From contig ML014257.1 of assembly GCA_003615045.1 (NCBI GenBank), positions 1-43,007 of the forward strand: DNA of 43,007 nucleotides. Reading direction: 5' to 3'. The DNA comes from Caulochytrium protostelioides (Eukaryota > Chytridiomycota > Caulochytriomycetes > Caulochytriales > Caulochytriaceae). Positions within the stretch are counted from its first letter, which is position 1, and the number at the start of each line of letters is the position of its first letter. The position numbers were made by a program, and so were the translations under genes. The notes below the pieces were generated by a model, which saw only the letters and a list, made by a program, of their open reading frames with translations, ran no database searches and was not told the origin of the DNA. Positions 38,071 to 43,007 of this stretch are shown piece by piece.

Positions 38071-38745
38071 GGCGGCAGCCTGGTTTGTTCCGGCGGGCAG
38101 CCCGCGGCACAGCGTCGTCGGTCTAACGGATAAGGCCAGGCAGCGTCGGATGTTCAACGCGGCATGGAGGTCGCGGTTCACCAACTTGCTGTGGATGGCT
38201 TCATGGCCGTTGGTGGACTTCATACCACAGCAACCCTCGGACCGTGGTCCCCTGGCGCCGGCGTTGGCCGGGTTTCAGGACCACATGCGTCTGGGCGTCC
38301 ACCCGGGTCTCGCCGACCGGGGTGGCCGGCGTCGGCTCGGCCGGGGTAGCGCCTGTGCGCGTCCTGCGGGACAGGTTGACCCGCGTCGGCGCCATCGAGC
38401 GAGCGCCTGACCGGGACGTACCAGCCGGGTTCACGGCCGCAGGCGCGGCTTGGGAAGCACCGACCCGGGACGTGCGAGCGATCGGCAGCTTCGTCGGGTC
38501 GGGACCCGACGAACCTGGCGGGGTTTCACCTTGGTCAGGATCTCGTTCGTCTCGGCATTCACCTGGGTCGTCCAGAATTCATCGACCAAGACCGTGCGGA
38601 AGCGCTGGGCGCACGCCTGGTACGCACGAGCTGTTGGAACGGCGGCCTCGCCCTGGCCCCCAGGAGCAAACTTGGCCGCGCCATAGGCAATCACCAAGTG
38701 GATTGAGAGGATTTGATAGAGGACCGTTCGACCTATTCCTTACAG
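38070..38745 (-). pseudogene. Broken Fanzor (eukaryotic TnpB-like RNA-guided nuclease) relic, C-terminal part
   Basis: On the minus strand three pieces appear in the order expected for the C-terminal half of a Fanzor/TnpB RuvC nuclease. The first is IAYGAAKFAPGG..VPTARAY followed by VDEFWTTQV (the RuvC-II Glu region). The second is VRGLLWYEVHQ, where family members carry a zinc-ribbon CxxC that here is degraded. The third is VNRDLHAALNIRRCL..RPTTLCR (the RuvC-III Asp motif and family tail). They lie in different frames, so at least two frame shifts break the gene. The N-terminal half with RuvC-I is not found, because the homology stops at the AT-rich boundary near 38.74 kb. No RNA guide or transposon end was identified. 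The family call rests on remembered motif order. Confidence 0.65.
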
Positions 38746-39640
38746 CTGTTTTCTACCACCCATCTACAACCCTTCCATCCAAAAACAACTCCCATCGCGA
38801 AACTATACTTGACCTTATCTATTTTGTATATTGCCTCATAGGCTCTATTTCATATGACTCCGGTTTCTTATCATTCTTTTCATTCAACTAACGTAACGTT
38901 TTGGCTAACGCTTTGATATAGAAAATTTAAGGAAATCCATCAAGGGAACACGTGTCTCTAATGGCGCATATGGACAGAGCACAATGTGCGCCCCTTATAC
39001 TGTGTTGATAATATGGCCATATCATATGCTGTACATCACAAAGTTCTGTGTTTCTGTAGCCACACATAGGAGACACGTAGGCACGCCAAATCTAGCTACT
39101 TAACAAGTTCAGATCATAGCACCGCACACGCCTCGATTTACAACAAGATCAGCGTTATAGTATCGATTATCGAAAACTCCATATCATCTGGGCATCATCT
39201 GGGCCCCTGGCCGTGGGGCTTCAGCTGCTCATCTACCGCAGCTTCAAGGGCTCCATGTCCCTTGGGGCCCTCATCCTCACTACGGTCACGGCGATGATCC
39301 GCCAGCACCCGGTCACGACTGTAGCAGTCCTTCAGTCCTTCAACGAACAACTTATACCCGTTGGATTCATGAAAATCGGACGTCAGCCGGCCACGCTGTG
39401 GCCCCATCGCGCCGCATCACTTAAGGGCTGCTTATGAGGTATTGATCTTTCTCAGCAGCTGCTATATGTGGGCAGTGGACCGTCAAGCCCGCCAGGCGTA
39501 TGTACGGCCGCTGCGTGATGGTGCGAGACCAAAGCGCCAGATACCGCCAGACAGGGATGCGCTGTTTGCGCAGAACCGACTGCTTCTTCGAAAGTGTCAA
39601 CTTTTACTACCTTCTGATCTGCTCTTTCATGTTCGGTAGT
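38746..39640. other. AT-rich region without a gene
   Basis: Composition drops clearly here. Short frames only, for example 39195-39407 (-), none with a recognisable domain; some may be decayed transposon sequence. AT-rich words such as CATATCATATG recur. Nothing else can be supported. Confidence 0.4.
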
Positions 39641-40280
39641 GGACAGGCATCATTCACTGTTGCCTCGTGGAGGCGTCGATATTCGACGACCATGCGTTTC
39701 TTTCCTCCCTTTTTTCGGGACTAGGAAAGGTGGGGAAGCGTATGGGGACGATGAAGGAGCGATTAACTTTTTCTCCACTAGCTCGTCGATGTTCTCTTTC
39801 AGTCTCTTTCAGTTCATTTTCGCGTGCGCTTCTCCAACTCGGGGGAACAGAGGTCTTAATGTTATCCACAACGATCTCTTTGCCCATTGTGTAGAGAAGT
39901 TCGCTTGTTTTGTTTCGGAGAACCGGCTGCATTCCTTCGAACATCAGGAATGTTGCGATGCCGCGAATACTCCGCTGAAGGGATCGGTCGCACAAGGCCC
40001 CAAAGCGACTCACATACGCTAAAGTGGATTCCCCGCGTCGCTGCGGATGGGCGCGAACGCGGTCCAGTAGCGCATCTTCTGTGCCGTCAAATGTAGCAGC
40101 CCGCCGAATAAACTCCGCTTCCGCGTTTTCATACTTGGTGGGTGAAGGCAAGCACTGTATGTGACTCAAGCCAGCTGCTAGCGGTGCCTTTCAGACTTCG
40201 CAGCATGGCTTTGAGTTTGGCCGTTCCACTGTGACAGTCCATGGTGATGTCTATCTGAAAGTTACGATTCAGTATATCGA
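39640..40280 (-). mobile_element. Gag-like fossil of an LTR retroelement (broken)
   Basis: On the minus strand a frame of about 170 codons and its upstream flank resemble the central part of a retrotransposon Gag, with a LKGTASSW-type segment, then RGESTLAYVSRFGALC, then a basic tail. A Ty3-like LTR retroelement is the most likely source, but the family is uncertain. Only the gag part is seen; no protease, RT, integrase or LTR was recognised. It is broken, with at least one interruption and both ends missing. Decay of the surroundings suggests it is not recent. Confidence 0.45.
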
Positions 40281-40415
40281 AATGATGAATTAGACGTTAC
40301 AGATGATGAGGGATAGTAAGTAAAAGGGGGGCTATAAGGAGGAGAGGCCTATCAGGCAAACCCCCATATACAAGTAAAGTAAGGTATAGTCCCACGACGT
40401 GAGGAGCAATTGTCT

Positions 40416-40442
40416 GGATGGATGGATCGATGGATCGATGGA
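40416..40442. repeat. GGAT/GATC tetranucleotide-type simple repeat
   Basis: A short run of GGAT and CGAT units, 27 bp, between the gag fossil and the LINE remnant. Confidence 0.8.
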
Positions 40443-40686
40443 AAGTAAAACAGTGGCCGACCGATAGGTCACACCACCTTCCCGCAGCCCCAAGCCACTT
40501 CCTTTATCGGAAGAGGGGGCGGAAGATTTTTCTCAGCTTCTTACGACAGTTTGGGTACGTCCTTTTGTTACGGCGAGTCTTCGATGGTGCAGGATCAGTC
40601 CTCGTGATCTTGGCAGCATTTTCAACGATACATCTGAAAATTCTTGGTTCATGGAGATTGGGCTTCGAACGGAAAAGAGCGAATTG

Positions 40687-41123
40687 CTACGCCGACCGGG
40701 GACCTCCTATGATTGCTGGATCATTTTCAATACCAACAATGCGTCGTGCGCACGTAGCATCGGGTAGGTCCTCCGAGAGACATACCTTCAGGAACTCGTT
40801 GGTGACGCCGTCGCTGGCGGCGGCTTTCCAGTCAGGCAGCGCGGCGGTCGCTAGCCCAAGTTTGGCGGCGCCGAAGTCCTTGTTGAGTGCCAATCGTGGC
40901 GCCTTGACGGTCCCTCGTGGCCTGCTACACTAGTGATTGACGTCCCTCGAGTGGCCGGGGGCTCGGCAAATAGGTGGACGTAATGCTGGCGCATTGCCGC
41001 AGCGATCTCTTCGGGGGTAAGTGCCACTTCCTGCGTCACGAGGTGTCGCAGGGCGGCGATGTCGAGCGTGTGGCCGTGGGCGCGCCCGGTGATCTTTTTG
41101 AGCCACCCCACCGATTGACGCAT
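40687..41123 (-). mobile_element. LINE (non-LTR retrotransposon) reverse-transcriptase N-terminal remnant
   Basis: Two overlapping minus-strand frames make up this remnant. The upstream piece has WLKKITGRAHG..LTPEEIAAAMRQHYVHLFAEP, like the linker before the RT of LINE ORF2. The downstream piece has LPDWKAAASDGVTNEFLKVCL, matching the conserved K-A-A-G-x-D-G-I-x-N-E-F-x-K start of LINE reverse transcriptases (here Ser replaces Gly in one position). The frame change between them and the missing catalytic YXDD region show that it is dead and truncated. It is colinear with the endonuclease-like piece at 41530-41988. Confidence 0.55.
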
Positions 41124-41211
41124 GTTTTGAGAGTTGTCGACCTTAGGTCAGGGTAGATCGATGGCACGGGAGATGACTGAATAAAATGATGGGTTGGGCA
41201 GTGTTGTTAGA

Positions 41212-41456
41212 AAATGATTGTGACGACAGCAATGTGGTTATATGGTCCATAGCGGCTATATGACAATGAGAATGAAGTTTCTTTTTTTGGGTTGACTTAG
41301 ATCAGATCAGGGTGAGGCCAAGGAGTAAGACCGAAAATTCTACGGACTGAAAATGTAGACAGAAAACGCTTCTGACGGCGGCAAAGTGGTTGTATGATCA
41401 ATAGCGATCATATGACGGAATGAAATTTCTTTTTTGTGGTTTACCATCTAAGATCG
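41212..41456. repeat. Imperfect direct repeat of about 93 bp, two copies
   Basis: Copy one spans about 41212-41305 and copy two about 41364-41456, in the same orientation. Shared landmarks in order are a GTGACG/CTGACG block, GTGGTT.TATG, CATAGCG/AATAGCG, ATATGAC/CATATGAC, GAATGAA.TTTCTTTTTT and a GAT-rich end. I judge the two copies to agree at roughly three of four bases by eye. A shorter relative (AGCGATAGCTATCATATGAA) occurs near 42076-42096. They lie between the two LINE pieces. Confidence 0.7.
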
Positions 41457-41529
41457 GATGATGTTGTGTACAGGGACTGTTTTGTGTGGCAAGAAGCTGT
41501 CGGTGAATGTTTCGGTAACCTAAGGTTGG

Positions 41530-41988
41530 TTAGAGCGAATGTACAGTTGAAGACGAGATGTGATTTTTTGTTGTGTTGGTCGCGGAAGTGATTGGACGTC
41601 GGTGGGCCTTGTTAGGCCCGGCGATGAAACCTCCGATTGTAACAGGATGAAGTCTATAACTAAGTCTCTGTTGCAGTAGGTTGGTTAAGGTATGGGTATT
41701 GGTTATAGTAAAAGCGGGCTCTGGTGAATGAGACAACTCTGTAGGATTAGAGGACAGACCGTGGAGATTATCTGGTATATATAAGAGGATACGTTCAGAT
41801 GAGGCGTGAACTGTAGAGAGATCATGGTCAAGTAGGATAAGACGTAACGGCTCAAGGGCGTGCGGTACGCTGGAAACGTGCCCGGGACGTCCTATTCGTA
41901 GTGCTACGTTGCCCAGTTCGATCTGAGCCACGTCGGGGCACGGGGGCTCAAGTGTGATGCGACGGGTCCAGACCGCAATACAGAACAT
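41530..41988 (-). mobile_element. LINE endonuclease-domain remnant
   Basis: A minus-strand frame of 152 codons. It contains ERILLYIPDNLHGLSSNP, then AFTITNTHTLTNLLQQRLSY and HPVTIGGFIAGPN, reminiscent of the LINE apurinic-type endonuclease stretch that ends in GGDFNxGPN; the Asp-Phe-Asn core is degraded here. It lies 5' of the RT-like remnant in the correct order and strand, so both are probably parts of one decayed LINE. Confidence is limited because the conserved residues are few. Confidence 0.4.
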
Positions 41989-42313
41989 AGAGGGAAGTCA
42001 TGTAGAACAGAAAATGGGATACAAACTTCAACATGAAAAATCCGAAGGGGAGGAAAGATGATTGAGAAAGTACAAAGCGATAGCTATCATATGAATTATT
42101 CCAGGAAATAAACGTATATTACAACGGTCAAAGGTGTCAAGGTAAATGTGAGCTGTCGGAATTTCTTAAGTGGAAGAATCGTCATAGTAGCTAGTGAAGG
42201 TTCTGAAATAACAAAAAACTCTCACCGAACAACAGTCAGTCTGAGAGATTGATCGCATGACTAGTAAGGACTGTTGAAGGAAGAGAATGTATTAGGAAAG
42301 GGGGGCCATGGAG

Positions 42314-42325
42314 GGTATAAAAAGA
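42314..42325 (+). promoter_or_regulatory. TATA-box-like sequence
   Basis: GGGTATAAAAAG is a strong match to a eukaryotic TATA box, a few bases before the 24-bp palindrome. No convincing coding frame follows, so its use is unproven. Confidence 0.3.
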
Positions 42326-42330
42326 TATCA

Positions 42331-42354
42331 AGCGCATGTCCTAGGACATGCGCT
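42331..42354. repeat. Perfect 24-bp palindrome
   Basis: AGCGCATGTCCT followed directly by its exact reverse complement AGGACATGCGCT, without spacer. It could be a dimer-protein binding site, a hairpin or a joint of inverted element ends. Confidence 0.95.
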
Positions 42355-42476
42355 CAGCCGTTAAAGCTACCTAACCCCCTCAATATGTACTATATGAAGA
42401 GTATGAGGGATACGAAAAGTATACTGAAGTAATTGTGTATGTGGGGGCAGGGTGGTACCATGAATAGAGGATGGAT

Positions 42477-42565
42477 GGGGGTCGCGGCGACCCCCTCGGC
42501 ATCGGCCACCCCGGGGCCGAGTCGGTTGGCTGGGGATCGCCGTCAGGCCCCCCCCCTCAGCCGAG
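42477..42565. repeat. GC-rich island with nested inverted repeats
   Basis: In AT-rich surroundings, GGGGGTCG (42477-42484) and CGACCCCC (42488-42495) form an 8-bp stem around a 3-nt loop. A CTCGGC/GCCGAG pair follows, and a C-run completes the island. The strong folding potential is visible by eye; the function is unknown. Confidence 0.7.
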
Positions 42566-43007
42566 CCCTAGGAGCAGAAAAAGAGGGCATTTACTAAGTG
42601 AAACATTGGAATGCCCGTAGCGACGTGAATATCTGGCCGATCAGCGATGTTAAGGGCGCAATGGAAAGCCTACATCGCAGACTAGGTATCATTAGTCTAA
42701 GAACCTGGTAGCTGTCGGCTAAGTCACTCGTCGTCGTCCGTTGAAGTCCGCTTAGTCGGCAGGATGCTCAATGACTTCGACCCCGCTCTCAACAAAAGTG
42801 TTCCCGAGTTCGAGAAGGAACAACTAGTTGAAAAAAAGCAAAATATAATGGAAGGGCCCATAGTATATAAAGATATCAAGAGGAAGTCTCGTGCACTACA
42901 AGAGAAGACGTTTAAAATGAAAAGGAAGTGCAGAAACGTCAAGACCGTCAAAAACTACTATAGGAAGGTATGAATCATATGTGTCGGGGATGAGTGGTAC
43001 GAGTGTA

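Larger units (their letters stand above)
41989..43007. other. AT-rich window end with short structural elements, no supported gene
   Basis: Apart from the TATA-like box, palindrome and hairpin island listed separately, this holds only short frames. The Lys-rich frame 42764-42973 (+, 69 codons) and its antisense partner have no recognisable features. Part of it may be the decayed 5' region of the minus-strand LINE. Confidence 0.35.

Noticed and set aside
42477-42565. HDV-like self-cleaving ribozyme in the GC island
   Set aside because: The stems do not fit the required nested double pseudoknot order on either strand by eye; kept only as a hairpin-rich island.
42764-42973. Lys-rich 69-codon frame at the window end
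   Set aside because: Short, AT-rich, no domain, and an equally long antisense frame exists, so it is not distinguishable from chance.

Overview
The window is nuclear DNA of a compact, GC-rich eukaryote, most likely an early-diverging (zoosporic/chytrid-grade) fungus. The left edge holds the end of a Byr4/Bfa1-like septation regulator, a fungal-type protein. About 10 kb away lies a full-length metazoan-style talin, which yeasts and mushrooms lack. Most genes read as one long open frame, but at least one spliceosomal intron (GT..AG, 157 nt) can be placed, in talin. A GC-rich chytrid such as Caulochytrium would fit; this is a guess from gene content and composition, not a database match.

Layout. 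2-850 (+): 3' part of a Byr4/Bfa1-like gene. 1360-2712 (+): a NELF-C/D (TH1)-like protein. 3250-5175 (-): a protein with three CCHC zinc knuckles. 5176-7725: GC-rich sequence with no gene I can support. 7726-15511 (-): talin in two exons. 16802-20509 (-): cohesin SMC3. 21659-24187 (-): RAD9 of the 9-1-1 clamp. 24825-26465 (+): OGG1 8-oxoguanine glycosylase, divergent from RAD9. 26466-28620: unassigned. 28621-30843 (+): F-box protein. 31627-33816 (+): USP30-like membrane deubiquitinase. 33977-34420 (-): possible small secreted protein. 35003-36481 (-): secreted, probably GPI-anchored glucose/sorbosone dehydrogenase-like protein.

From about 36.6 kb the character changes. First come minisatellites, then a broken Fanzor (eukaryotic TnpB-like) relic at about 38.07-38.74 kb. 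At about 38.7 kb composition drops sharply to AT-rich DNA, which continues to the window end. This part holds remnants of mobile elements (a gag-like LTR-retroelement fossil and LINE endonuclease/RT fragments), short repeats, a perfect 24-bp palindrome and a small GC-rich hairpin island. It looks like a transposon graveyard or a subtelomeric/pericentromeric edge.

Functional themes. SMC3, RAD9 and OGG1 are adjacent and all act in chromosome maintenance. Talin and Byr4 concern adhesion/cytoskeleton and cytokinesis. OGG1 (possible mitochondrial leader) and the USP30-like protein (N-terminal membrane segment, Cys-His-Ser triad) may both act at mitochondria. These links are inference from family knowledge. 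The layout is eukaryotic, with no operon evidence.
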